Positions 8,301 to 17,562 of a stretch of 25,397 bases of DNA are shown piece by piece; the first letter of the stretch is position 1, and the number at the start of each line of letters is the position of its first letter. Where the stretch lies: the NCBI GenBank assembly GCA_009699565.1, contig WLNX01000002.1, positions 1-25,397 on the forward strand, given 5' to 3'. The notes beneath the pieces are model-generated. The model did no database searches. It was not told where the DNA came from and worked only from the letters and a program-made list of their open reading frames with translations. The position numbers were made by a program, and so were the translations under genes. Source of the stretch: Actinomycetota bacterium (GTDB lineage Bacteria > Actinomycetota > Thermoleophilia > Solirubrobacterales > Solirubrobacteraceae).

Positions 8301-8320
<20 letters not shown>
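6143..8320 (+). CDS. Secreted multidomain peptidoglycan hydrolase: MltB-like transglycosylase, degenerate M23/LytM, M15-like carboxypeptidase
   Basis: A 725-residue exported protein starting at GTG. Residues 1-27 are a signal peptide, 30-55 a Ser/Thr/Pro linker and about 70-105 a charged helical stretch. About 137-255 is a lytic transglycosylase of MltB type: likely catalytic Glu166 in EIETDYGRN, then GALGWMQFMPGTW and DPSNPVDAIFAAARYL. About 285-340 resumes as an M23/LytM fold (GQSGAAAVAVQDG, YGNVYTYGHL with His333), is interrupted by about 95 Ser/Ala-rich residues and ends near HLRFEIRP (474-481). Residues about 545-680 are M15-like, with the zinc site intact: H598-SSGSAM-D605 and DHDDHIH with His664 and His666. 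It should cleave glycan strands and stem peptides outside the membrane. Its 3' end overlaps the convergent ABC-F gene by 20 nt. Confidence 0.85.
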
Positions 8321-10247
<1,927 letters not shown>

Positions 10248-10253
10248 GCAGAG

Positions 10254-10263
10254 ATGGTACGGT
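10254..10263. promoter_or_regulatory. Overlapping divergent -10 hexamers (ABC-F / hydrolase)
   Basis: On the minus strand TACCAT (10259-10254) stands 6 nt before the GTG of the ABC-F gene. On the plus strand TACGGT (10258-10263) stands 8 nt before the ATG of the hydrolase. The two hexamers share the TA at 10258-10259, so the two transcripts would start back to back, both leaderless, and polymerase could hardly occupy both at once. Confidence 0.5.
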
Positions 10264-10271
10264 GCAAAACC

Positions 10272-11696
10272 ATGCGCACCTTCAAGACTTCCATGCTCAT
10301 CTCGGCCACCGCCGCAATCACGCTCGCTCTGGCAGCCTCGGCAGGAGCCGCCGCGCCGACCGTCGTCAAGGTCGGCTCGCTCCCGGGTACGCCCAAGCAA
10401 TACAACAAGGTCTTCATCACCAAGTACGGCTCGCCCAAGGCCAAGAAGGTGCTGCTGCTGATCCCAGGCACCAACGGTGGCGCCGAAAACTTCGCGATCG
10501 TCGGACCCTCGCTGGTTAAGCAGGTCCCGAACCTTCAGGTCTGGGCGATGGACCGACGCGAGCAGGCACTCGAGGACAACTCGATGATGATCAAGGCCCT
10601 CAAGGGCACTGCAACGCCGCAGCAGGCACTCGACTACTACCTCGGCTGGTTCCCAAACAACCCGGTCAACCCCCGCTTCCGCCCCAAGAGCCAAGCCGAC
10701 TTTGCGTTCATGAAGAACTGGGGAATGAAGATGCAGCTCGAGGACGCCCGCGCGGTGATCCTTCAGGCCAAGAAGGCAGGCAAGACGGTGATCCTTGGAG
10801 GCCACTCGCTGGGTGCTTCAATGGCCGCGGCTTACGCCACTTGGGACTTCAAGGGCAAGGCCGGCTTCAAGGACATCGCCGGGATCGTTGCGATCGACGG
10901 CGGACTTGCCGGCACGTTTGACGAGACCGACACGAAGGCTGGAGCCGAGGCGGCTCTCGCCAACCTTGACGTGCCGACGGCAAGCTCGCCGGCACCGAAG
11001 CCGAAGGGACCCTGGCTGAACCTTCTTGGTCTTCCCGGCTTCGCATGGGCCACCGGCCCCTTCGCTCAGGTCGGCGCACTCGCAGCGATGAAAGATCCGA
11101 ACGGACCGTCAATTCTTCAGAATTTTCCCCTGTTGCCGCGCTACCTCAAGGCCGATGTAGACACGACAAACCGTGGAGCGCTCGGGTTTGCATTTGACAA
11201 TGACACCTCGCCCTCAGTTCTTTCGCTGATCCAGGTACGGGCCGGCCAACTTGCCGCCAGCGGAGACCCGCGCGGCTGGCAGAATGGCGAAGTCACGCCA
11301 ATCGAGAATGTTGTCGCCGGTTTCGGCGGCGACAAGTACGGAACGAACGGCGTCGACTGGTACTACCCGGCGCGCCTCAACGTTGACACCAACGGAGCCA
11401 GCGCGATCGAGTGCAAGAGTGAGGCCGCCAAGGTGCTCGGCCTGCGTCTCTGTCACCTAGGGCAGGTCAACATCCCTTACTACGCCTACCAGACATCGCT
11501 GACCGGAAGCCGCAACGGCGTGGTCAACGGCGCGAACACCTTCGCTGCACGGTCGAAAGTCCCCCAAAGCAAGCTCGTCGTGGTCGACCGCAAGACGACC
11601 AACAGCCACCTCGATCCGCTGCTGGCCGCCCCGGCGACGAACGACTTCATCAAGACTGTCGTGCCGTTCCTGCGGGACAAGATCAAGACCCGTTGA
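10272..11696 (+). CDS. Secreted alpha/beta-hydrolase
   Basis: A 474-residue exported hydrolase. Residues 1-28 form a Sec signal peptide (MRTFKTSMLISATAAITLAL, cleavage after an AGAAA-type site). The core has the early strand KVLLLIPGTNGG, the nucleophile elbow GGHSLGAS with Ser179, and a late SHLDPL with His446, the expected catalytic His; the acid residue is not obvious. The long region between elbow and His (about 220-420) is larger than a minimal lid. Esterase or lipase activity is likely; the substrate is unknown. I prefer ATG 10272 to the in-frame ATG 10254, because 10254 lies in the -10 region and would put six residues before the signal peptide. A small membrane protein gene follows 21 nt later. 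Confidence 0.8.
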   Translation: MRTFKTSMLISATAAITLALAASAGAAAPTVVKVGSLPGTPKQYNKVFITKYGSPKAKKVLLLIPGTNGGAENFAIVGPSLVKQVPNLQVWAMDRREQALEDNSMMIKALKGTATPQQALDYYLGWFPNNPVNPRFRPKSQADFAFMKNWGMKMQLEDARAVILQAKKAGKTVILGGHSLGASMAAAYATWDFKGKAGFKDIAGIVAIDGGLAGTFDETDTKAGAEAALANLDVPTASSPAPKPKGPWLNLLGLPGFAWATGPFAQVGALAAMKDPNGPSILQNFPLLPRYLKADVDTTNRGALGFAFDNDTSPSVLSLIQVRAGQLAASGDPRGWQNGEVTPIENVVAGFGGDKYGTNGVDWYYPARLNVDTNGASAIECKSEAAKVLGLRLCHLGQVNIPYYAYQTSLTGSRNGVVNGANTFAARSKVPQSKLVVVDRKTTNSHLDPLLAAPATNDFIKTVVPFLRDKIKTR

Positions 11697-11704
11697 TCAT
11701 TCGA

Positions 11705-11710
11705 TAGTCT
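11705..11710 (+). promoter_or_regulatory. -10 hexamer TAGTCT before the small membrane protein
   Basis: TAGTCT ends 7 nt before the GTG at 11718, right after the hydrolase stop. The spacing is that of a leaderless start, so this small gene may have its own promoter despite the short gap. Confidence 0.4.
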
Positions 11711-11717
11711 TCAAGGC

Positions 11718-12005
11718 GTGATCTACAGAGCACTCGCCGCACTTCCGATTACTGCAGCCGCCGCACTGCTGGCAGCGCCCGCCGCGCTTGCAACTCAGGA
11801 GCCGATCAGCGGCGAGGGAACCTACGGCGTCGCCGACGACCGTGTTGTGACGATGACCGGTTTCATCGTCATCGCCTTCTTTCCCCTCTTCATCCTCTGC
11901 ATGAGCCTGCTCCAGTGGCGGCTCGAGAAGCGAAAAGACGCTCGCAAGGTCGCTTCCAAGCGCCTTGAAGCCGCAGCCGGCGACAGCTGGCGCTCCGGCT
12001 GGTAG
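11718..12005 (+). CDS. Small membrane protein of unknown function
   Basis: A 95-residue protein starting at GTG. An N-terminal hydrophobic stretch (ALAALPITAAAALLAAPAALA, about 5-25) looks like a signal peptide with an ALA cleavage site. A short polar segment (about 27-43) and one strong membrane span (about 46-65, GFIVIAFFPLFILCMSLL) follow, then a basic cytoplasmic tail, RLEKRKDARKVASKRLEA. The predicted layout is outside N-terminus and inside C-terminus. I recognise no family. It lies between a secreted hydrolase and the fatty acyl-CoA reductase and may be a small accessory membrane protein, but nothing ties it to either. Confidence 0.65.
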   Translation: MIYRALAALPITAAAALLAAPAALATQEPISGEGTYGVADDRVVTMTGFIVIAFFPLFILCMSLLQWRLEKRKDARKVASKRLEAAAGDSWRSGW

Positions 12006-12022
12006 AAGCACCCGCGCCGCGC

Positions 12023-12028
12023 TAGGCT
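12023..12028 (+). promoter_or_regulatory. -10 hexamer TAGGCT before the acyl-CoA reductase
   Basis: TAGGCT, 9 nt before the ATG at 12038, with no ribosome binding site between. This suggests a leaderless or 1-3 nt leader transcript. Confidence 0.4.
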
Positions 12029-12037
12029 GGCAGCAAG

Positions 12038-14023
12038 ATGACGAGCTACCTGGTTACCGGCGGAACCGGCTTCATCGGCCGCAATCTTGTTGAGCGGCTG
12101 CTTGCCCGCGGGGGCGAGGTGCACGTCGTTGCCCGAGGCGGATCGCGCGAACGCATCGAGGCGATGGCGCAGCGGTGGGACGGAGGCGAAAATCTTCGCA
12201 TCGTTGTCGGCGATCTGGTCGAACCGATGATGGGCGTCGACGAGGCTTGGATCGAGGCCCACCGGGGAAAGATCGACCACGTCTTCCACCTCGCGGCGAT
12301 CTACGACATGACTGCTCCGGCGGCGCGCAACGAGGAGCTCAACACCGGCGGCACGGCCCATCTCCTGGAACTTGTTGACGCGCTCCAGCCCGGCACCCTC
12401 CATCACGTCTCATCGGTTGCGGTCGCCGGCAGCTACGAGGGGCGCTTTACCGAGGAGATGTTCGACGAGGGGCAGCCGCTCCCGTCCCCCTACCACCGGA
12501 CCAAGTTCGAATCAGAGAAGCTCGTCCGCGAGTTCAGCGCGGTGCCTTGGCGGATCTACCGCCCGGCGGTCGTGATCGGAGACTCCCGCACCGGGAAGAT
12601 CGACAAGGTAGACGGCCCCTACTACTTCTTCAGCGCAATCCGGCGTTCGCGCAAGCTGCTCCCTTCCTGGCTGCCGCTGATCGGCCCGCAGATCGGCGAA
12701 ACGAACATCGTCCCGGTCGACTTCGTTGCCGATGCGATGGTTGAGATCGCCCACAAGGACGGACTTGACGGGCGCGCGTTCCACCTTGCTTCGCCGCAGA
12801 TGATCGATTCGGCCGAAGTTCTCAACTGCTTTGCGAAAGCTGCCCACGCCCCGCACTTTGTTGCAACCCTCCCCCCGGGCCCGTTGGAGCCTGTCGCTAG
12901 CTCGGCCAACTCGCTGCTGATGTCGCTTCCGGGGGTGGCGACGGTTAGCGAAACGGTGCTCGACGAATTTGGCATTCCACCGCAGGTTCTGGAGCACACC
13001 GGTTTCAGTTGCTCGTTTGACACGACGCAAACCGACGCCGCGCTGGCAGGGAGCGGGATCGAAGTCCCTCCGCTGGCCGGCTACGCAGACGTGATCTGGG
13101 AATACTGGGAGAACCACCTCGATGCCGGCGGATTCGCCAGCAGCTCGCTGCGTGCGGCCTTGAACGGACGGACTGTGGTGATCACGGGGGGATCGAGCGG
13201 TATCGGCCGCTCTGCCGCGCTTGAGATCGCAGCAGCCGGCGGGACGCCGCTGCTGGTCGCGCGGAGCCTCGACAAGCTCGAGGAGGTTCGAGACGAGATC
13301 GAACTGGCCGGCGGAACTGCCTACTGCTACTCGGCCGACCTCGCCGACATGGAGTCGATCGACGAGCTGGTCCGCACGATCCTCGCCGAGCATGCGTCGG
13401 TAGACATGATCGTCAACAACGCGGGGCGCTCGATCCGGCGCTCGCTGGCAAACAGCCTCGATCGCTTCCACGACTACGAGCGCACGATGCAGCTCAACTA
13501 CTTCGGCGCGATCCGTCTGGTGATGGGGTTCATCCCGCACATGCAGCAGCGCCGATTTGGCCACGTTGTCAACGTCTCGTCGATCGGCGTTCAGGCCAGC
13601 CCGCCGCGCTTCGGCGCCTATGTTGCGTCAAAGGCGGCGCTCGATGCGTGGACGCGGGTTGTGAGCTCGGAGCTGATCGGCGACAACATCACCTTCACGA
13701 CGATCCACATGCCACTCGTGCGTACGCCGATGATTGCGCCAACGAAGATGTACGACCACTTCCCGGCGATCTCCCCCGACGAAGCCGGTTCGATGGTCTG
13801 CGACGCGCTGCGACGCAAACCGAAGCAGATCAACACGCGGCTCGGGACGGTCGCTGAGGTTGGTTACGCGCTCGCGCCGAAGCTGCTCGACCAGATTCTC
13901 CACGCTGCGTTCCGCGTCTTCCCGGAATCGGCTGCGTCGTCCGGCAAGGAGGCCGCCCCGGCGCAGAAAGCCAGCGTGGAGCAGCTCGCGATGGCCAACT
14001 TGATGAAGGGCGTTCACTGGTAG
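12038..14023 (+). CDS. Two-domain fatty acyl-CoA reductase (alcohol-forming, Maqu_2507 type)
   Basis: A 661-residue fusion of two Rossmann reductases. The N-terminal extended SDR (about 1-370) has TGGTGFIGR at 7-15, Y152-HRT-K156 and segments such as KVDGPYYFF and NIVPVDFV. The C-terminal classical SDR (about 376-640) has TGGSSGIG at 383-390, NNAGRSIRRSLA, a VNVSSIG Ser and Y528-VAS-K532. Length, order, the RTMQLNYFG segment and the terminal GVHW agree with what I remember of the Marinobacter enzyme Maqu_2507 and mycobacterial AcrA1-type proteins, which reduce acyl-CoA to aldehyde and on to fatty alcohol with NADPH. Products would feed wax esters or ether/alcohol lipids. No wax ester synthase is visible in the window. 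Cytoplasmic or membrane-peripheral. Confidence 0.85.
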   Translation: MTSYLVTGGTGFIGRNLVERLLARGGEVHVVARGGSRERIEAMAQRWDGGENLRIVVGDLVEPMMGVDEAWIEAHRGKIDHVFHLAAIYDMTAPAARNEELNTGGTAHLLELVDALQPGTLHHVSSVAVAGSYEGRFTEEMFDEGQPLPSPYHRTKFESEKLVREFSAVPWRIYRPAVVIGDSRTGKIDKVDGPYYFFSAIRRSRKLLPSWLPLIGPQIGETNIVPVDFVADAMVEIAHKDGLDGRAFHLASPQMIDSAEVLNCFAKAAHAPHFVATLPPGPLEPVASSANSLLMSLPGVATVSETVLDEFGIPPQVLEHTGFSCSFDTTQTDAALAGSGIEVPPLAGYADVIWEYWENHLDAGGFASSSLRAALNGRTVVITGGSSGIGRSAALEIAAAGGTPLLVARSLDKLEEVRDEIELAGGTAYCYSADLADMESIDELVRTILAEHASVDMIVNNAGRSIRRSLANSLDRFHDYERTMQLNYFGAIRLVMGFIPHMQQRRFGHVVNVSSIGVQASPPRFGAYVASKAALDAWTRVVSSELIGDNITFTTIHMPLVRTPMIAPTKMYDHFPAISPDEAGSMVCDALRRKPKQINTRLGTVAEVGYALAPKLLDQILHAAFRVFPESAASSGKEAAPAQKASVEQLAMANLMKGVHW

Positions 14024-14025
14024 AA

Positions 14026-14048
14026 GGCTGGGCTCCGCAACCCCGGCT
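14026..14048 (+). terminator. Weak hairpin after the acyl-CoA reductase
   Basis: GGCTGGG and CCCCGGCT can form a stem of about 7 pairs, including G-T pairs, around a loop of about 9 nt, 2 nt after the stop codon. It is followed only by GCTTTGTG, not a true T-run, so intrinsic termination is uncertain. Confidence 0.25.
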
Positions 14049-14051
14049 GCT

Positions 14052-14116
14052 TTGTGATCCCGCTGCACCAGTGCTAGGTTTTTGATCCGCCGCAGCTTCA
14101 AATCGGGGAGCAAGAG
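14052..14116 (+). promoter_or_regulatory. Promoter and ribosome binding site of the Rieske oxygenase gene
   Basis: TTGTGA (14052-14057, 4 of 6 to TTGACA) and TAGGTT (14075-14080) are separated by 17 nt. GGGGAG at 14105-14110 is a good ribosome binding site 6 nt before the ATG. Unlike its neighbours this gene therefore seems to have a true leader of about 30 nt. Confidence 0.5.
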
Positions 14117-15286
14117 ATGTCTGAAGTTTTTCCATTTACGCCGGCCGAAGTCGAACTGACTTGCACCCGACTCTCCGAGGCGACAATGCTGCCCGGAACT
14201 GCGTTCACCGACGAGTCGGTGAACGCCTGGGAGATTGAGAACATCTTCCGGCGCGGATGGATCTGCGTCGGGCACACCGGGCAGCTTCGGGAGAAGGGGC
14301 AGTACCTGTCGGTCCAAGTCGGGCCGACCAGCGTGCTGGTGGTCGCTGACGACGACGGCCTCCCGCGGGCGTTCATCAACAGCTGCCGCCACCGCGGCGC
14401 CAAGATCGTTGACCAGCCGGAAGGCCATGTGCGCCGCCTGCGCTGCAGCTACCACGCCTGGTCCTATGGTTTCGACGGAGCGCTTGTCAACGCTCCGTTC
14501 ACCGATGACATCGACGGCTTTGACGCGAGCTGCATGGGCCTGCTGCCGGTCTCTCTGGCCGTCATTGAGGGACTGGTGCTGATCGACCTGTCGGGGGAGG
14601 CGGGCCCGCCTGCCGAACACATCGGCGACCTCGCAACCCATCTGGCCCACTACCGACTTGGCGAGTTGAGCCGCGGCGCGAAGGTCGTCTACGACGTCAA
14701 CGCCAACTGGAAGGCAGTGATCGAGAACTACAGCGAATGCCTTCACTGCCCGGGGATTCATCCCGAGCTGAACCGTCTGTCGCACTATCTGAGCGGTGAA
14801 GCGACGGAAGGCGACGGGGCCTGGTGCGGCGGTTCGATGAAACTCTCCGAAGACGCCGAAACGATGGCCAAGGACGGCGGCGGACCCACGCGCGAGCCGA
14901 TCGAAGGGCTGACCGAAGACGAGCAGCGAGAGGTTCTCTACTTCGCGATCTTCCCCAACACGCTGGTCTCGCTGCACCCCGACTATGTGATGCTTCACAC
15001 GCTCTGGCCAAAGGGTGCCGGGCGCACGGAAGTGACCTGCGAGTGGCTCTTTGAGGACCGCACTATCGCGCGAAGCGACTTCGACCCCAGCGATGCGGTC
15101 GAGTTCTGGGATCAGGTGAACCGTGAGGATTGGGGCGTCTGCGAACTGACTCAGCAGGGACTTGGAGACGGATCGCTGCCGGCCGGACGCTACACCCAGC
15201 AGGAGGAGACCGGCCACGCGTTTGACGTGATGGTGGCTCACCGCTACCTGGAAGCGATGGGGGCTGCAATTCCAACGCCCGGCTGA
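14117..15286 (+). CDS. Rieske non-heme iron oxygenase, alpha subunit (quaternary-amine oxygenase type)
   Basis: A 389-residue cytoplasmic oxygenase. The [2Fe-2S] Rieske site is C90-R-H92 with C110-SY-H113. The mononuclear iron segment reads ENYSECLHCPGIHPEL with His210 and His215, and the third ligand is probably an Asp in FWDQVNREDW (332 or 338). Glu207 in the E-C-x-H-C pattern takes the place of the Asp usual in aromatic-ring dioxygenases. This pattern is typical of the CntA/GbcA group, which oxidises carnitine, glycine betaine and related compounds. The family needs a flavin/ferredoxin reductase partner, and none is encoded in this window. A PotDBCA-type importer follows 49 nt later, which suggests that the substrate is imported by it. 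The specific substrate is unknown. Confidence 0.85.
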   Translation: MSEVFPFTPAEVELTCTRLSEATMLPGTAFTDESVNAWEIENIFRRGWICVGHTGQLREKGQYLSVQVGPTSVLVVADDDGLPRAFINSCRHRGAKIVDQPEGHVRRLRCSYHAWSYGFDGALVNAPFTDDIDGFDASCMGLLPVSLAVIEGLVLIDLSGEAGPPAEHIGDLATHLAHYRLGELSRGAKVVYDVNANWKAVIENYSECLHCPGIHPELNRLSHYLSGEATEGDGAWCGGSMKLSEDAETMAKDGGGPTREPIEGLTEDEQREVLYFAIFPNTLVSLHPDYVMLHTLWPKGAGRTEVTCEWLFEDRTIARSDFDPSDAVEFWDQVNREDWGVCELTQQGLGDGSLPAGRYTQQEETGHAFDVMVAHRYLEAMGAAIPTPG

Positions 15287-15299
15287 CGGGTCGAGCTGG

Positions 15300-15329
15300 T
15301 TGACAGTGACACCCGGCAAGAGGTAGAAG
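15300..15329 (+). promoter_or_regulatory. Consensus -35 with -10 placed to start transcription at the CTG of the binding protein
   Basis: TTGACA (15300-15305) is a perfect -35. After an 18-nt spacer, TAGAAG (15324-15329) has the T1 and A2 of a -10 but not the final T. The predicted transcription start, 6-7 nt on, falls at about 15336, the CTG proposed as start codon. Confidence 0.5.
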
Positions 15330-15335
15330 TACACC

Positions 15336-16649
15336 CTGCCCAACGCGCCTGAAGACCCACAGTCCGGCCTCTCGCGCCGCTCGCTGTTCGCCCGTACCGG
15401 CGCCGCTGCGCTTGGCGCATCGGCACTCGCAGGGCTCGCAGGCTGCGAGAACACCACGACTCCCGTTTCCGGCGGCAGCGGCTCGGCGGGCGGACCCGGA
15501 GTCCTCGGCGACCCAACCGCTGGCGGACCGGTCGACTCGGCGGGAATCCCGCTCGCCCGCCGCGACTACCCGGTTACTCTCCCCCGCTTCCAAGACGCAG
15601 TATCTGCGTCGGCGAAACCGGAGACTGGCGGGGTTCTGAAGGTCTACAACTACGCCGATTACCTCAACCCCGAAGTGCTGAAGGCCTTTGGCAAGCAGGA
15701 AGGCGTTGAGGTGAAGGTGACAACCTTCGACAACCTTGACGAGGCCTTCTCCAAGCTCAGCAACGCGGGCCTTGAGTTCGACGTCATCTTCACGACGCCC
15801 GACCAACTCTCAAAGCTCGTTGGTCGGAAGCTGTTGCAGCCGATCAACCTCGATCTGATCCCGAATCTGGAGGAGCACGTCTGGGCTTCACTGCAGAGCC
15901 CGTTCTACGACGTTGGCTCCCGCTACACCGTCCCGTACGTCGTCTACACGACCGGCCTCGGCTGGCGCAACGACAAGATCAGCATCGACCCCGGCTCACT
16001 CGACAACGGCTGGGATGCGCTCTGGAATGCAAACAGCGCACGCGGGAAGGCGCAGATCCTTGACGACAAGCGCGAAGCGCTGGGCATGGCACTGCTGAAA
16101 GAGGGAATCCCGAACATCAACACCGGTTCGCAGGCGCTGATCGACTCTGCCCTCAAGCAGCTCCAGCTGCTCGACAAGACGGTCAAGCCAAAGGTTCAGA
16201 TCTCGGCCTACGAGACGCTTCCAGCGGGGCGGATTCAGCTGGCACAGATGTGGTCGGGGGACATCCTCTCGGGCGCAATCAGCTATCTGCCAAAAGGAAC
16301 CCCAGCCGACGTTCTTTCCTACTGGTACCAGACGGACGGCGGCCCGGCCTTCAACGACTGCATCGCCGTAGCCGCCGCGTCCAAGAAGCCTGTGCTCGCC
16401 CACAGGTTCCTGAACTATCTGAACGACCCGAAGATCGCCTACGAGAACTTCGTCGGCTACGTTGGCTACCAGCCGCCGCAGAAGAGCCTCGACGCAGCCA
16501 AGCTGTTCGATGAAGGGATCCTGCCGAAGTCGCTGAGCAACGCGGTCGTGACCGAGGAGGCCTACGCGGCCAGCAACGGATACCTCACACTCACCGCTGA
16601 AGGCGAGCAGATCTGGGAGAAGGCCTGGGCGAAGTTCCGGGCAGGCTGA
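15336..16649 (+). CDS. potD: Tat-exported lipoprotein, PotD-type substrate-binding protein of the ABC importer
   Basis: Extracytoplasmic solute-binding protein of the spermidine/putrescine (PotD/PotF) family. Reading from CTG 15336 gives 437 residues: twin-arginine signal SRRSLFARTGAAALG, lipobox LAGC, a Gly/Pro linker of about 60 residues, then the binding domain starting KVYNYADYLNPEVLKAF with TTFDNLDEAFSKL, VPYVVYTTGLGWRND and GGPAFNDCIAVAAASKKP. There is no in-frame ATG, GTG or TTG between the TAG at 15324 and the binding domain, so the CTG is the only start I can support. The GTG at 15675 would remove signal, lipobox and the first strand. It is the first gene of a four-gene importer operon; the permease starts 1 nt after its stop. 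The substrate may be a polyamine or another amine; the symbol is by family. Confidence 0.8.
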   Translation: MPNAPEDPQSGLSRRSLFARTGAAALGASALAGLAGCENTTTPVSGGSGSAGGPGVLGDPTAGGPVDSAGIPLARRDYPVTLPRFQDAVSASAKPETGGVLKVYNYADYLNPEVLKAFGKQEGVEVKVTTFDNLDEAFSKLSNAGLEFDVIFTTPDQLSKLVGRKLLQPINLDLIPNLEEHVWASLQSPFYDVGSRYTVPYVVYTTGLGWRNDKISIDPGSLDNGWDALWNANSARGKAQILDDKREALGMALLKEGIPNINTGSQALIDSALKQLQLLDKTVKPKVQISAYETLPAGRIQLAQMWSGDILSGAISYLPKGTPADVLSYWYQTDGGPAFNDCIAVAAASKKPVLAHRFLNYLNDPKIAYENFVGYVGYQPPQKSLDAAKLFDEGILPKSLSNAVVTEEAYAASNGYLTLTAEGEQIWEKAWAKFRAG

Positions 16650-16650
16650 G

Positions 16651-17562
16651 ATGGACCGGCGGAGGATCTGGGGCTTCTTTGCCGCCCCCGGGATGGTTTG
16701 GCTCGGGGTCTTCTTTGTCGTCGCCTTCTACGCGGTAGTAAGCGTCGGGCTCGGGAACGTAAACACGCTCTACCAGCCGATCCCCCACTGGAACCCTCTC
16801 GACTGGAACGTCGGCTACCTCGTTCAGGCAGTCGAGTCGGTGATCCCGGGCGGCCAGAACTGGGCGGTCGTGGTTCGGACCGTGCTCTACCTTGGCGTGG
16901 CGATCGTCCTCTCGCTGCTGATTGGGTATCCGGTTGCCTACTACGCCTCGCGCCATGCCGGCCGCTGGCGCGGACTCGTCGTGATCCTGCTGATCCTCCC
17001 GTTCTGGATCTCCTACATCATGCGGATGTTTGCGTGGACCAACCTGCTCGCCCCCGACGGCTACGGGTCAAAGCTCCTTAGCGCACTGTCGATCGACACG
17101 CTGTTCTCGTCACTGGGCCTTCTGGACGGGACCGACTGGCTGGGAGGCCAGGGGATCACCGTCATCCTCGCCCTCGTCTACGGCTACGTCCCCTTCTTCA
17201 TCCTCCCCCTCTTCGCCTCTCTGGACAGGATCGATCAGCGCGTGATCGAAGCGGCGCGCGACCTCGGGGCGCCGCCGCCCAGTTCGTTCTGGCGCGTCAT
17301 CCTGCCGATGTCCAAGCCGGGGATCCTCGCCGGACTGGTGCTGGTTGCGCTGCCGATGGCAGGCGACTACTACACGCAGACGCTGATGAGCGGATCGCCG
17401 TCCACGAGCATGTTCGGCAACGTCATCAACGACTACATCCAGGGAGGCCCCGACAAGTCGCTGGGCGCCTCGATGACGATCATCCTCTCGGCCGTGCTGC
17501 TGGTCTTCATGCTCTATTACCTGCGGACGCTGCGCCGCGAGCAGGGAGAGGTGGCTGCATGA
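16651..17562 (+). CDS. potB: ABC transporter permease, PotB type
   Basis: Inner-membrane permease of 303 residues with about six hydrophobic spans. The first is PGMVWLGVFFVVAFYAVVSV near 13-33, followed by an extended outside loop. The EAA loop reads EAARDLGAPPPSSFWRVILP followed by MSKPGILAG. The segments LILPFWISYIMRMFAW and GDYYTQTLM are typical of PotB/PotH proteins. It begins 1 nt after the binding-protein stop (TGA-G-ATG) and overlaps the next permease by 4 nt, so it is translated with its partners. It forms the channel with the PotC-type subunit. Confidence 0.9.
   Translation: MDRRRIWGFFAAPGMVWLGVFFVVAFYAVVSVGLGNVNTLYQPIPHWNPLDWNVGYLVQAVESVIPGGQNWAVVVRTVLYLGVAIVLSLLIGYPVAYYASRHAGRWRGLVVILLILPFWISYIMRMFAWTNLLAPDGYGSKLLSALSIDTLFSSLGLLDGTDWLGGQGITVILALVYGYVPFFILPLFASLDRIDQRVIEAARDLGAPPPSSFWRVILPMSKPGILAGLVLVALPMAGDYYTQTLMSGSPSTSMFGNVINDYIQGGPDKSLGASMTIILSAVLLVFMLYYLRTLRREQGEVAA

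Noticed and set aside
10248..10805. An upstream extension of the ABC-F frame by 186 codons.
   Set aside because: It is antisense to the hydrolase gene and passes through the divergent promoter. ABC-F similarity begins at the GTG at 10247.
13628..15457. A minus-strand open frame of 609 codons across the Rieske gene and the end of the acyl-CoA reductase.
   Set aside because: It is antisense to two genes with clear motifs, has no recognisable domain, and long antisense frames are common in GC-rich DNA.
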